Source: Deltaproteobacteria bacterium
GTDB taxonomy: Bacteria > Desulfobacterota > Desulfarculia > Desulfarculales > Desulfarculaceae
Reading direction: 5' to 3'
Assembly: GCA_021815655.1 (NCBI GenBank)
Contig: JAKAGJ010000003.1
Span: 1-14,766 of the forward strand
Length of the DNA: 14,766 nucleotides
Below are positions 7,711-14,697 of the stretch, piece after piece. Each line of letters opens with the position of its first letter. The stretch's first letter is position 1. Under the pieces are notes generated by a model that did no database searches, was not told the DNA's origin, and saw only the letters and a list, made by a program, of their open reading frames with translations. The position numbers and the translations under genes were made by a program.

Positions 7711-7756
7711 GGAAAAGCCCGCCCCCTGGCGCCCGGACGGCGCGCAGGGGGCGGGC
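7711..7756 (-). terminator. Rho-independent terminator of the baeRF gene
   Basis: A 12-bp GC-only-like stem, GCCCGCCCCCTG (7717-7728) with CAGGGGGCGGGC (7745-7756), continues through a one-base bulge into GCGCC/GGCGC around a five-base loop. On the minus strand the stem is followed by TTTTCC (7711-7716). It starts 15 bases after the stop codon at 7772. Confidence 0.75.
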
Positions 7757-7771
7757 CAGGTAGCGGAATTG

Positions 7772-8899
7772 TCAGGCGTAGCGCAACAGCGCCGCGATGC
7801 CTTCCATCTGGTCCAGGGCCGAGGCGCCCTCCACCTGCTCCAGGGCCGCGCCCGACTCCAAGGCCCGGGCCAGGGCCAGGTTGACCACGTCGTCCACGCG
7901 GGTCATGGCCGCGCCGCACAGGGGGCAACTCCCGGCCTCGGCGCGCAGGCGTCCGCAGGCCGGGCAGGACCAACCCTGGTGGGTAAAGCCCCGGCGCACC
8001 AGGAGGGTGTGCACCTGGCCGTCGTGCAGGGCGGCCAGCACCTGATTCAGGCCCGTGGCCGCCTGGCCGCCGGGTCCCAGGTTGTCGGCCAGGTTGGCCA
8101 GGCAGCGCTCCTGGCGCTGGCGGCTGGCCAGGGCCTGGGCCTTGGCCACCTCCTCGGCCACCTGGCTGAGCGTGGCGTTGACGTCGCAGGTGATGCTGCC
8201 GGCCAGGTTCTGGGCCAGGTAGGGGTGCAGGCTGGGCAGGAAGCTCTCCACGCGCACCCGGGAACCGCCCACCAGGAGCTGCTGACATTTGCGCGCCGCG
8301 AACTCCTCACGCAGGCGCTGCACGATCTGCTTGTAGTAGTGTCCCAAGGCTTCCTCGGCCTTGCGCGCGCGCCCGCTGTCGCCGGCGCGGCCCTGGTCGC
8401 CGTCGCGCGCCGGGGGCTGGGCGGTGTTGGTTATCTCCAATTCCGGCAGCTCCCGCACCAGGCCCAGCAGCCCTTCGAAAAACCTGGCCTTGCGCCGGTC
8501 CAGCAACACGGTGAGGGTGCGGCAGTGATCGCCGGCCAAGGTGGTGAGGGGCCGGATATAGGGGGAGGTGCCCACCTCCAGCAAGTCAGGCACGCTCAGC
8601 GGCAGGGGGTAGGCCTCGAAGATGTCCCGGGGCGAGCAGATGAACAAAACCAGACCCCGGTGGGGGCCGGCGGGAAGCTCCTCGACGTGACGAGTAACCT
8701 TGTCCTGTTCGGCGGCCAGGGCCTTCCAGGCCTCGGCCAGGCCCTGTTCGGTCATCTGCTGTTCTTTGCGCTTGAACATCTGCCCCAGCGACAGCAGGCG
8801 GGCGTCCCGCGGCTGATCCAGGGCCAGATAAAGACTCAAGGTGGAGTGGGGACGGGTGTCCAGGTCCGCCAGGCGACGCAATGACTGGCTGTCAAGCAT
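7772..8899 (-). CDS. Bacterial eRF1-like protein (baeRF family 10-like) with zinc ribbon
   Basis: A 375-residue protein of the bacterial archaeo-eukaryotic release factor (baeRF) superfamily, which is proposed to act on ribosomes or peptidyl-tRNA; cellular function is unproven. The N-terminal part has STLSLYLALDQPRDA (19-33) and RGLVLFICSPRDIFEAYPLP (81-100). The middle domain, like eRF1 domain 2, has TSPYIRPLTTL and RTLTVLLDRRKARFF, then QQLLVGGSRVRVESF. The C-terminal eRF1-domain-3-like part has GLNQVLAALHDGQVHTLLV (283-301), a zinc ribbon Cys312/Cys315/Cys325/Cys328 (CPAC, CPLC), and ends MEGIAALLRYA as is usual. The loop where family members carry a GG(W/Q)-type motif reads ARDGDQGRAGDSGRARKA (164-181), without recognisable GGQ. 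The start ATG has GGAGG 6 bases upstream and lies one base after the stop of a small upstream ORF. A terminator follows. Confidence 0.8.
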   Translation of the reverse strand: MLDSQSLRRLADLDTRPHSTLSLYLALDQPRDARLLSLGQMFKRKEQQMTEQGLAEAWKALAAEQDKVTRHVEELPAGPHRGLVLFICSPRDIFEAYPLPLSVPDLLEVGTSPYIRPLTTLAGDHCRTLTVLLDRRKARFFEGLLGLVRELPELEITNTAQPPARDGDQGRAGDSGRARKAEEALGHYYKQIVQRLREEFAARKCQQLLVGGSRVRVESFLPSLHPYLAQNLAGSITCDVNATLSQVAEEVAKAQALASRQRQERCLANLADNLGPGGQAATGLNQVLAALHDGQVHTLLVRRGFTHQGWSCPACGRLRAEAGSCPLCGAAMTRVDDVVNLALARALESGAALEQVEGASALDQMEGIAALLRYA

Positions 8900-8900
8900 A

Positions 8901-9029
8901 CTATGCCTCCGCTGGGGTCATGAGGTCGGGATGGCTGCGGTTGAGGCGCAAGGTCGGCGGGACGAGACTGTGCTGGTGGCAGGGCGGGGGGGTGATGGCG
9001 AGCTTGGCCCGCCGGCCGGAAGGGGCCAT
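8901..9029 (-). CDS. Small 42-residue ORF coupled to the baeRF gene (unrecognised)
   Basis: I do not recognise this product. It starts with ATG at 9029, with GGGAGG 4 bases upstream, and encodes 42 residues beginning MAPSGRRAKLAITPPPCHQH and ending SHPDLMTPAEA. Its TAG stop ends one base before the ATG of the eRF1-like gene, so the downstream start would be translated by coupling. Third codon positions are G or C in 37 of 42 codons, like the real genes nearby. It contains a Pro-Pro-Pro run at residues 14-16 and Pro-Pro at 24-25, which slow ribosomes unless EF-P helps. There is no signal peptide or membrane segment; it is basic and proline-rich. It could be a real small protein or a regulatory leader peptide; a chance ORF in GC-rich DNA is the main alternative. 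Confidence 0.5.
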   Translation of the reverse strand: MAPSGRRAKLAITPPPCHQHSLVPPTLRLNRSHPDLMTPAEA

Positions 9030-9077
9030 GGCGCCTCCCAAGGGGTGCGGCCGAGGAAAATTCCAAGGTCTGTTTAT

Positions 9078-9107
9078 AGGATAAGGCCGTTGAGGGGAGG
9101 CGGTCAA
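9078..9107 (-). promoter_or_regulatory. Candidate promoter for the small ORF and baeRF gene
   Basis: On the minus strand: TTGACC (9102-9107, 5/6 of -35), an 18-base spacer and TATCCT (9078-9083, 4/6 of -10). The predicted start is near 9071, giving about 42 bases before the small-ORF ATG. An alternative -10, TATAAA, lies a few bases further but with too long a spacer. Confidence 0.4.
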
Positions 9108-9165
9108 GGACCGTCGGCCCGGGCCTCCACCAGCCCGGCACTGGGGGCGGGGGCGCAGTGAGGCC

Positions 9166-9193
9166 TTGTGCCAGAGCGGATTGTGGGTATATT
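9166..9193 (+). promoter_or_regulatory. Candidate promoter for the receiver-TPR gene
   Basis: TTGTGC (9166-9171, 3/6), a 16-base spacer and TATATT (9188-9193, 5/6). The predicted start is near 9200. If correct, it rules out a GTG start at 9158 and supports starts at 9233 or 9254. Confidence 0.33.
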
Positions 9194-9232
9194 GATGAGA
9201 CTGTGGAACTGTTGTCAGCCTGGGAGCGCTCC

Positions 9233-10492
9233 TTGAAGTACGCCTACCGCCGCATGAGTGTGCTCTTGGTGGATTCCACCAGCGTGGCCGTGGACGCCAT
9301 GGAAGGGCATCTTGAGGGCTTGCAGTTTCACCGCATCTGGTCGGCCAAGACCGCCGACGAGGCCATGCAGCTGTTGCGCGAGCGTCCCGTGGACCTGGTG
9401 GTGACCAACTGGAAGCTCCAGCCCATCACCGGCCTGCAACTGCTGGAGATGATTCGCCACGACTCCAAGCTGCGCCCCCTGCCCGTGGTGGTACTGCGCA
9501 ACCCCAAGGACAAGCACATCGAGGAGAAGGCCGACGAGCTGGGGGCCACGGCCCTGGCCGAGCTGCCGGTCAAGCCCGCCAACCTGCTGGACGTGGTGGA
9601 GCAGGTCCTGGCCCCCCAGATCGACGAAAAGGAAGAGGAGTTCCTAAGGCAGATGGACCTGGCCCGGGGCGCCGTGCGCACCGGAGACCTGGACCAAGCC
9701 GAGAAGGCCTACCGGGCGGCCCTGGCGGTGAAGGTGGACGAGGAGGCCCAGGTGGGCCTGGGCAAGGTGCTCAAAAAGCTGGGAGACTGGGAGGGGGCCG
9801 AGCAGTCCTACGTGGCGGCGCTCAGGGCCAACCCCTACTCCCTGCGGGCTTTTTTGGGGCTGGCCTCGGTGTACCAGTCCTGCGGCCGCCTGGAGGACGC
9901 CCTCAAGGTGCTGGCCGGAGCGGTGAACGCGGCCAAGAAGGTGAAGGAGGGCGGTTCGGTCCAGGCGGTGCTCTTTTTCTACATGGGTGAGATAGAGCTA
10001 CAGCTCAAGCGCCTGCAACAGGCCCTGGGGCTGTTTGACAAGGCCGTGCAGCAGACCCCCGACGACGCCCAGTTGCAGGGGCGCATCGGCGACAGCCTGG
10101 CCGGCGAGGGCTTTTTGGCCGAATCCGAGGCCTATTACCAGCGCGCCCTGGAGATCGACCCCGAGTTGGCCCATGTCTACAACCGCCTGGGCATCGCCTA
10201 CCGCCGCCAGCAGAAGTTCGACATGGCCATAAACCTCTACAACAAGGCCCTGCACTTCCATCCCCGCGACGAGCACCTGCTCTACAACGTGGCCCGCTGC
10301 TACTGGGAGATGGACGAGTGGCAGCAGGCCACCGAGTTGCTGACCCGCGCCCTGGAGATCAACCCCCAGTTCGCCGAGGCCCAGCAGCTTTTGGAGGCCT
10401 GCCTGCAAAAGCTGGGGGTCAGGCCGGCGCCCGGCGGCAAGGGCGCCCTGCCCGGCGACGCCTCCCGCATCGAACTGGACAGGAAGGCCTAG
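9233..10492 (+). CDS. Pseudo-receiver domain protein with C-terminal TPR repeats
   Basis: A cytoplasmic signalling or scaffold protein of 419 residues. Residues 8-130 form a CheY-like receiver (MSVLLVDST, then ELPVKPANLLDVVEQVL), but the phospho-acceptor position reads DLVVTNWKLQPITG, with Asn59 in place of aspartate. The usual acidic pair is reduced to one Asp (VDS). The conserved lysine is kept in PVKP. From about residue 140 to 395 there are about seven tetratricopeptide repeats, e.g. AEKAYRAAL, AEQSYVAALRANP, SEAYYQRALEIDPELAHVYN and ATELLTRALEINPQF. So it probably binds a partner protein rather than accepting phosphate. Start: TTG at 9233 has GGGAG 6 bases upstream; ATG at 9254 (MSVLLVD) is the alternative but has no Shine-Dalgarno. 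A GTG at 9158 also reads in frame but lies upstream of the candidate promoter. The partner is unknown. Confidence 0.8.
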   Translation: MKYAYRRMSVLLVDSTSVAVDAMEGHLEGLQFHRIWSAKTADEAMQLLRERPVDLVVTNWKLQPITGLQLLEMIRHDSKLRPLPVVVLRNPKDKHIEEKADELGATALAELPVKPANLLDVVEQVLAPQIDEKEEEFLRQMDLARGAVRTGDLDQAEKAYRAALAVKVDEEAQVGLGKVLKKLGDWEGAEQSYVAALRANPYSLRAFLGLASVYQSCGRLEDALKVLAGAVNAAKKVKEGGSVQAVLFFYMGEIELQLKRLQQALGLFDKAVQQTPDDAQLQGRIGDSLAGEGFLAESEAYYQRALEIDPELAHVYNRLGIAYRRQQKFDMAINLYNKALHFHPRDEHLLYNVARCYWEMDEWQQATELLTRALEINPQFAEAQQLLEACLQKLGVRPAPGGKGALPGDASRIELDRKA

Positions 10493-10592
10493 CCTGTCCG
10501 CGGCGCGGGCGACCACCCCCGCCGAGCCCGCTACCCCCACCCTCGGCCACGCCCCCCCGTCCAGGGCATGACAAGAGGCCGGTTCCTGCCTA

Positions 10593-10622
10593 TTGTGTTG
10601 GCCTGAGGCTAGGAGCTACAAT
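10593..10622 (+). promoter_or_regulatory. Weak candidate promoter for the MFS/BASS transporter pair
   Basis: TTGTGT (10593-10598, 3/6), an 18-base spacer and TACAAT (10617-10622, 5/6). The -10 sits inside a small inverted repeat, GGCTAG (10607-10612) with CTAGCC (10627-10632), which could be an operator. It is placed 43 bases before the MFS start. Confidence 0.3.
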
Positions 10623-10664
10623 CCAGCTAGCCGATTCATCCCCCTGACCGCCGGGAAGGTGCCC

Positions 10665-11960
10665 ATGCCCCCGTCCCCCGTCCCACCGCGGCCCGCGGCC
10701 TACCGCTGGCTGGTCTTCGCGCTGCTGGCCCTGGCCTATCTATTGGTTTATTTTCACCGTACCTCGCCGGCAGTGGTAGCCAAGGACATCATGCGCGACC
10801 TGGGGGCTGGCGAGGCCCTCCTGGGGGTGCTGGCTTCGGCCTATTTCTATCCCTACGCCCTGATGCAGATACCGGCCGGGCTCTTGTCCGACTCCTGGGG
10901 TCCCCGGCGCACCATCACGGTTTTTTTCCTGCTGGCCGGGGCGGCCTCGATTTTCTTTGGCTTGGCCGGCTCGGTGGCCACGGCCACGGCGGCGCGGGTG
11001 CTGGTGGGTCTGGGGGTTTCCATGCTTTTCGTGCCCACCATCAAGGTGCTCACCCGCTGGTTCAGGCTGCGGGAGTTCTCCTTCATGATGGGTCTGTTGA
11101 TGGCCGTGGGCGGCCTGGGGGTGCTGGGCGCCGCCAGCCCCCTGGCCTTCTTGAGCGCGGCCTTGGGCTGGCGGGGCAGCTTTTTGGCCATCGGCGGCAT
11201 AACCCTGGCCCTGGCCCTGGCCATTTGGTTTTTGGTGCGCAACAGCCCCGAGGAGATGGGCCTGCCCCCGGCCGAGGCCCCCAGCGCCGGCGTCCCGGCG
11301 GCCTCGGCCATCGGGCTTATGGCGGGCATCGGGATGGTGCTGCGGCAGCCGCGCTTCTGGCCGGTGGCGGTTTGGTTCTTCTGCACCTCGGGCATGTTTT
11401 TCAGCTTCGTGGGACTGTGGGGCGGCCCCTTTCTCCAGGACGTGCACGGCTTGAGCAAGGCCCAGGCCGGGGGCGTCTTGAGCATGGCCGCCGTGGGCAT
11501 GATCCTGGGCAGCCCGGCCCTGTCCTGGATATCGGACCGCCTGCTGGGCTCGCGCAAGAAGGTCATGGTCGGCGCGGCCTTCCTGACCCTGCTGGCGGTG
11601 CTGCCCCTGGTCTTCTGGCCCACCGCCTTCAGCCTGTGGAGCCTCTATGTCTGGTGCCTGCTGTTTTCGGTCCTCACCAGCTCGGTGGTGGTCATCGGCT
11701 TCACCACCACCAAGGAGCTTTTTCCGGTGAGCATCGCCGGCACGGCCACCGGCCTGGTCAATCTCTTTCCCTTCATGGGCGGGGCGGTGCTGCAACCGGT
11801 GCTGGGGTTGATCCTGCAAGGCCAGGAGAAGGTGGGGGGCATCCCCACCGCCGGCGGGTACAGCCGGGCCTTCCTGGTCTACCTGCTGACGGCTTCCCTG
11901 GCCTTGCTGGCCTCCCTCCTGCTCAAGGAAACACTGGCCCCCCGCCGGGCCGAGGCCTGA
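10665..11960 (+). CDS. Major facilitator superfamily permease
   Basis: An inner-membrane secondary transporter of 431 residues with about 12 hydrophobic segments in two halves separated by a polar loop near residues 195-225. The first helix is YRWLVFALLALAYLLVYFHR. The motif-A-like loop between helices 2 and 3 reads GLLSDSWGPRR (72-82), and the second half has the related loop SWISDRLLGSRKK. The overall pattern (early HRTSPAV segment, FVPTIKVLTRWF) resembles the nitrate/organic-anion and sugar-phosphate permease branches, but the substrate cannot be assigned. Start: ATG at 10665 with GGGAAGG 5 bases upstream; an extension to 10593 overlaps the candidate promoter. The BASS-like gene follows after 10 bases, so the two are probably one transcript. 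Confidence 0.88.
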   Translation: MPPSPVPPRPAAYRWLVFALLALAYLLVYFHRTSPAVVAKDIMRDLGAGEALLGVLASAYFYPYALMQIPAGLLSDSWGPRRTITVFFLLAGAASIFFGLAGSVATATAARVLVGLGVSMLFVPTIKVLTRWFRLREFSFMMGLLMAVGGLGVLGAASPLAFLSAALGWRGSFLAIGGITLALALAIWFLVRNSPEEMGLPPAEAPSAGVPAASAIGLMAGIGMVLRQPRFWPVAVWFFCTSGMFFSFVGLWGGPFLQDVHGLSKAQAGGVLSMAAVGMILGSPALSWISDRLLGSRKKVMVGAAFLTLLAVLPLVFWPTAFSLWSLYVWCLLFSVLTSSVVVIGFTTTKELFPVSIAGTATGLVNLFPFMGGAVLQPVLGLILQGQEKVGGIPTAGGYSRAFLVYLLTASLALLASLLLKETLAPRRAEA

Positions 11961-11970
11961 AGCAAAGGCC

Positions 11971-12894
11971 ATGCAGACCCGCGACATTCTGGTGATCCTG
12001 GTCACCATGGGCGGCATCCTGGCCGGGGTGCTGTGGCCGGGGCCGGCCGGAGCCCTGCAGCCGCAGACGGTCTACTTCCTCATGGCCCTGCTGTTTTTAA
12101 GCTTCCTGCGCCTGGACTTCAAGGCCCTGTGGCACCCCGCCCCGGGGGTGCTCTGGGAGGTAGCCCTGTGGACCCTGGCCAAGCTCCTGCTGGCGCCCCT
12201 GCTCTTGTGGGGGTTGGCCGCCTGGCTGCTGCCGGCCTGGGCCCTGCCGGTGCTGGTCTTGAGCGCCATGAGCGCCGGGGTTTCGGGGCCTTTTTTCGCG
12301 GCCATGCTGGGCGCCGACATGGTGCGGGTGCTGATGGTGGTGGTGGCCACCTCCCTGCTGGTGCCCTTCACCCTGCCGGCCCTGGTGCGGCTGTTGGCCG
12401 GCACCGAGACGGGCATCTCCTTCTGGGAGATGTTCCGCCTGCTGGCCATGGTCATTTTCAGCCCCCTGGCGCTGCTGCTGGTTCTGCGCCGCCTGACGCC
12501 GGGTTTTGTGGAGCGGCTGGCGCGGGTATCCTTCCATATCTCCCTGGGGCTGTTGTTTTTCATCAGCGCCGCGGTCTTCGCGCCCTTTGGCGGCTACGTC
12601 AAGAGCCGGCCGGAACAGTTCCTGGTGGCCAGCCTGCTGGCCTTCGCCCTGGCGGCGGTCTATCTGGGCCTGGCCCTTTTGCTCACCCGCCTGGGGCGGG
12701 GGCGCCTGGACGCGCTGACCGGCCAGGTGGCCTTGGTATACATCAACAACGTCCTGGGCCTGGTCTTTGCCGGCCGCTTCCTGGACACCCAGAGCGTGCT
12801 TCTGACCGGTTGCTATCTGCTGCCCTACTACCTGGCGCTCCTGCCCCTGCGCTGGCTGGTCAGCCGGCGCGGCCCTGGCGGCCCCGGGGCCTGA
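11971..12894 (+). CDS. Bile acid:sodium symporter (BASS/SBF)-like transporter
   Basis: An integral membrane protein of 307 residues with about 9-10 hydrophobic segments, the size of bacterial BASS transporters. The motif region SAMSAGVSGPFFAAMLGADM (residues 96-115) matches the family's broken-helix segment with its GP pair, and VVVATSLLVPFTLP follows as expected. A second crossover-like segment is VALVYINNVLGLVFAG near residue 250. Proteins of this fold move organic anions (bile acids, pyruvate, pantoate and similar) with sodium; the substrate here is unknown. It is distinct enough that an arsenite-permease-like or plain SBF_like label cannot be excluded. ATG at 11971; the Shine-Dalgarno is weak (AAAGG, close to the ATG), so expression may depend on coupling to the MFS gene 10 bases upstream. 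Confidence 0.75.
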   Translation: MQTRDILVILVTMGGILAGVLWPGPAGALQPQTVYFLMALLFLSFLRLDFKALWHPAPGVLWEVALWTLAKLLLAPLLLWGLAAWLLPAWALPVLVLSAMSAGVSGPFFAAMLGADMVRVLMVVVATSLLVPFTLPALVRLLAGTETGISFWEMFRLLAMVIFSPLALLLVLRRLTPGFVERLARVSFHISLGLLFFISAAVFAPFGGYVKSRPEQFLVASLLAFALAAVYLGLALLLTRLGRGRLDALTGQVALVYINNVLGLVFAGRFLDTQSVLLTGCYLLPYYLALLPLRWLVSRRGPGGPGA

Positions 12895-13109
12895 TTGGCA
12901 ATTTTCGCGGGCTCGGAGATAATTGTCTGGCGGCCCGCGCGCTCGGCGGGCAGGAAGGCGTCGGGCCACGACCGCCGGGCAAGGGCTGGCACATGTACGC
13001 CGGGTATTGGGCCGGGGGCCGGGGCTTGGGCCCCGGAATGTCCTGGGCCGGATGATGCCTTATCACATGGTCAAGTAGAGGCCGGGTCCGCGGGGCGGGG
13101 GGCGAGATA
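12895..13109. other. Intergenic region before the phosphoesterase gene (215 bases)
   Basis: It holds a short GC hairpin, CCGGGGC/GCCCCGG (13019-13036, loop TTGG), with no T-tract, possibly the end of the transporter transcript. A 20-codon glycine/tryptophan-rich ORF at 12993-13055 has only a weak ribosome binding site and is not called. Confidence 0.4.
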
Positions 13110-14234
13110 ATGAGCAGGTTTTTTTTATTCTTTTTTTTGATCTATGGCGGCATACACGCCGTGCTGTGGGCGCGCTTCAGGCCTCTGCTGCCCGCGGGCC
13201 GGGGCTGCTCCCTGCTCCTGGCCCTGTTTTTCCTGGCCATGATCCTGGCGCCGGTGGCCTCGCGCCTGATCGAGCGCGGCCATGGCCCGGAATGGACGGC
13301 GGCGCTTTTGGCCTGGACGGGCTACTGCTGGATGGGCCTGGCCGGCCTGGCCTTTGGCAATGCCCTCCTGTCCTGGCTGGTGCAGGGGTTGGCCTGGCTG
13401 ACCGGCTGGCTGGGGTGGTGGCGGCCGCCGGCCGGCCTGGGGCGCGGCCTGGCCTGGCTGGCCCTGGTCATGGCCATGCTCACCGCCGGCTATGGGGTGC
13501 TGGAGGCCCGCAGCCTCAAGCTGGAGCGGGTCACCCTGGCCACGGCCAAGCTCCCCCCCGATAGGCCGCGCCTGGTCATCGCCCAGGTTTCGGACGTGCA
13601 CCTGGGGCTGATAAGCGGACAGAGCCGCCTGGAGCCCATCATCGCCCTGATACAGGCCCAAAACCCCGACCTCGTCGTTTCCACCGGCGACCTGGTGGAC
13701 GGCAATCTTTTTATGGAGGACGGTCTGGCCTCCCTGTGGGCCGGGCTCAAACCGCCCCTGGGCAAGTTCGCCATCATGGGCAACCATGAGGTCTACGCCG
13801 GCCTGGGGCAGTCCACGGCCTTCCTGGAGCGCGGGGGCTTCACGGTGCTGCGCAACCAGGCGGTGGAGCTGCCGGGGCTCCTGAACATCCTGGGCCTGGA
13901 CGACCCGGCGGTGCCCGCCCCGCCGCCCGACGAGGCCGGACTTTTGGCCTCCCTGCCGCAGGGGATATTCACCCTGGTGCTCAAGCACCGCCCCACCGTG
14001 GAGGCCGCTTCCCTGGGGCGCTTTGACTTGCAACTTTCCGGACATACCCACCGGGGTCAGGTCTATCCCTTCAACTATGTCACCGGGGCCATCTACCCCA
14101 TGCAGGAGGGGCTCTACCATCTGGCGGCGGGCTCGGCCCTGTACACCAGCCGGGGCACCGGCACCTGGGGGCCACCCATGCGCATCGCCGCGCCCCCGGA
14201 GGTGACCATCATCGAACTGGTGCGCAATCCTTAA
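13110..14234 (+). CDS. Membrane-anchored metallophosphoesterase (YkuE/YaeI-like)
   Basis: A 374-residue protein with about four N-terminal membrane helices (residues 1-20, 33-52, 63-95 and 112-130), followed by a calcineurin-type phosphoesterase domain. The metal-binding motifs are complete: Asp162 and His164 in SDVHLG, Asp194 in GDLVDG, Asn225 and His226 in GNHE, His293 in LKHRP, and His312/His314 in SGHTHRGQ. Relatives with this layout act on phosphodiester or pyrophosphate bonds of lipid-linked or envelope compounds (YaeI, YkuE, UDP-diacylglucosamine hydrolase-like); the substrate is not known. The domain side relative to the membrane is uncertain. The ATG is followed by two runs of eight T (13119-13126 and 13131-13138) encoding a Phe/Leu-rich first helix. 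The PPC-domain gene begins 21 bases downstream. Confidence 0.9.
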   Translation: MSRFFLFFFLIYGGIHAVLWARFRPLLPAGRGCSLLLALFFLAMILAPVASRLIERGHGPEWTAALLAWTGYCWMGLAGLAFGNALLSWLVQGLAWLTGWLGWWRPPAGLGRGLAWLALVMAMLTAGYGVLEARSLKLERVTLATAKLPPDRPRLVIAQVSDVHLGLISGQSRLEPIIALIQAQNPDLVVSTGDLVDGNLFMEDGLASLWAGLKPPLGKFAIMGNHEVYAGLGQSTAFLERGGFTVLRNQAVELPGLLNILGLDDPAVPAPPPDEAGLLASLPQGIFTLVLKHRPTVEAASLGRFDLQLSGHTHRGQVYPFNYVTGAIYPMQEGLYHLAAGSALYTSRGTGTWGPPMRIAAPPEVTIIELVRNP

Positions 14235-14255
14235 GGCGCGGGCAAGGAGCAAGCC

Positions 14256-14690
14256 ATGCAGGTATTGGCAAAGAGCACGGGCAAGAGGATCATGGGGCGG
14301 TTGCCCAAGGGCAGCGACCTGTTGGAGGCGCTGACCGGCATCTGTCAGGAGCAAGGCATTCATCTGGGCGGAGTGCGCGCCATCGGCGCCGTGAGCCGGG
14401 CGCGCATCGGCTACTACGACCAGGCGGCCCGGGTGTACAACTTCCTGGAGTTGAAGCAGGACCTGGAGATACTGGCCCTGATGGGCAACGTCTCCCTGAA
14501 GGACGGCAAGCCCTTCGTGCACGCCCACCTCACCCTGGGCGACGCCCAGGGCCGGGCCTTCGGCGGGCATCTGGCCGAGGGCTGCGAGGTCTTTGCCTGC
14601 GAGTTCGAGCTGACCGAGTATCTAGCCGATGAGCCCCTGGCGCGCGGCTGGGACGAGCCCACCGGGCTCATGCTCTGGACCAGGGGCTAG
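14256..14690 (+). CDS. PPC/DUF296 domain protein
   Basis: A 144-residue single-domain protein of the plant-and-prokaryote-conserved (PPC, DUF296) family. The core features are GSDLLEALTGICQEQGI, then HLGGVRAIGAVSRARIGYYD, and the conserved FVHAHLTLGD with GGHLAEGCEVF. His89, His91 and His105 are the likely metal-binding histidines of the trimeric fold. In plants the domain is fused to AT-hooks; free-standing bacterial forms have no firmly established role. Start: ATG with AAGGAG 6 bases upstream. It lies 21 bases after the phosphoesterase gene and 7 bases before a GNAT gene, so it is probably part of a three-gene transcript. Length is normal. Confidence 0.9.
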   Translation: MQVLAKSTGKRIMGRLPKGSDLLEALTGICQEQGIHLGGVRAIGAVSRARIGYYDQAARVYNFLELKQDLEILALMGNVSLKDGKPFVHAHLTLGDAQGRAFGGHLAEGCEVFACEFELTEYLADEPLARGWDEPTGLMLWTRG

Positions 14691-14697
14691 CAGCAGT

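Noticed and set aside
8065-8073. Literal GGQ in the eRF1-like protein as the peptide-release motif
   Set aside because: Located at the start of the domain-3-like region, not in the domain-2 loop; the family consensus there is a GG-containing linker, so it is probably coincidental.
9158-9232. GTG start for the receiver-TPR protein, adding 25 residues
   Set aside because: The added residues precede any domain and lie over or upstream of the candidate promoter.
12993-13055. 20-codon Gly/Trp/Tyr-rich ORF
   Set aside because: Weak ribosome binding site and GC-rich low complexity; too short to support without conservation.
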